A DNA stretch of 41,880 bases. It comes from Deltaproteobacteria bacterium (lineage in GTDB: Bacteria > Desulfobacterota > Syntrophobacteria > BM002). Position numbers and translations under genes: made by a program. Shown here in pieces: positions 41,586 to 41,880 of this stretch. Under the pieces are notes generated by a model. It made no database searches. It saw only the letters and a program-made list of their open reading frames with translations, and was not told the DNA's origin. Position 1 is the stretch's first letter, and every line of letters starts with the position of its first letter. The stretch lies in contig CP070689.1 of NCBI GenBank assembly GCA_020353155.1, positions 3,025,034 to 3,066,913 on the forward strand, read 5' to 3'.

Positions 41586-41880
41586 CTAATCCACTGTCCT
41601 CCAAGAACCGATGCCCCAGAGCTTACCGGTCAGAGTCACGGTCTCAACATAAACGGTAGTATCACTCGTCTGCACCATGATGCTGGAAAGCCCGGTGCTC
41701 AGATCCCTGTAGAATACCGGTTTCGAAGGAAGACCAACGCCCAGTTCCTTGTATCTTTCTGTGATGTTGCCACCACCGTCAGCCGAGAGAGTGGTAACGT
41801 CACCTGAGGCAGCAATAAAGCCTGTCTTGTAGTCCACTGCATACAATCTGGCATCCCCTCCATAGCCACAAATGTCCTCA
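41586..41880 (-). CDS. pilY1: PilY1-type protein, C-terminal end only (cassette C)
   Basis: An open frame enters from the right edge and stops at 41586, covering ~97 residues. The part CGYGGDARLYAVDYKTG matches the last propeller blade of the other two PilY1 proteins (RVYALDYKTG and NLYALYYKTG), and the end (GSWRTVD) parallels YYWRQVF of cassette A. This is a third pilY1 gene; its N-terminus and pilins lie outside the window. Confidence 0.85.
   Translation of the reverse strand, partial: EDICGYGGDARLYAVDYKTGFIAASGDVTTLSADGGGNITERYKELGVGLPSKPVFYRDLSTGLSSIMVQTSDTTVYVETVTLTGKLWGIGSWRTVD

Overview
The window looks like a chromosomal segment of an anaerobic member of the Desulfobacterota (former Deltaproteobacteria), probably a sulfate reducer or syntroph. 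This is an inference from content: a selenocysteine formate dehydrogenase, a complete Rnf complex, a LarC nickel-cofactor protein, a sigma-54 two-component pair, and several PilY1/minor-pilin sets. No rRNA, tRNA, CRISPR array or transposase was recognised.

Layout. (1) 1-6000, minus strand: housekeeping genes cinA (cut by the left edge), pgpA, larC and plsB. (2) 6478-18591, minus strand: a redox island. In transcription order it reads rnfC, rnfD, rnfG, rnfE, rnfA, an rnfB fused to a GltD/NfnB-like FAD/NAD(P)H oxidoreductase, a response-regulator/flavin-reductase fusion, rseC, an FdhB-like iron-sulfur protein, apbE, a Sec-containing formate dehydrogenase, and a small ferredoxin. RnfC has lost its glycine-rich NADH/FMN loop while RnfB carries a pyridine-nucleotide module, so the NAD(P)H site may have moved. 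(3) 19428-26030, plus strand: a PilS/NtrB-like histidine kinase, a sigma-54 response regulator, and two paralogous Ig-like lipoproteins flanking an exported DUF1573 protein. The DUF1573 gene has an in-frame TGA exactly at the first Cys of the family's CGC motif, followed by a SECIS-like hairpin; it is a candidate new selenoprotein. (4) 26249-41880, minus strand: three consecutive PilY1 cassettes. Two are complete (prepilins, PilY1 and a small secreted beta-rich protein) and the third is cut by the right edge.

Regulation. The two complete pilin cassettes start with a duplicated ~225-bp leader. Each copy has the same sigma-54 promoter, a TGTAATA-N6-TATTACA dyad 65-67 bp upstream of it, and a 68-bp nearly invariant block. 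The kinase/regulator pair encoded nearby is the natural candidate regulator.

Non-coding texture. Many intergenic spaces carry imperfect short-period arrays (7-, 8- or 9-nt units), usually as two inverted arms with the same period in both arms. The sequences differ from locus to locus but the architecture is shared. Some abut or enter gene ends. A second class is GC-rich palindromic REP-like elements, one of which carries a nested insertion.
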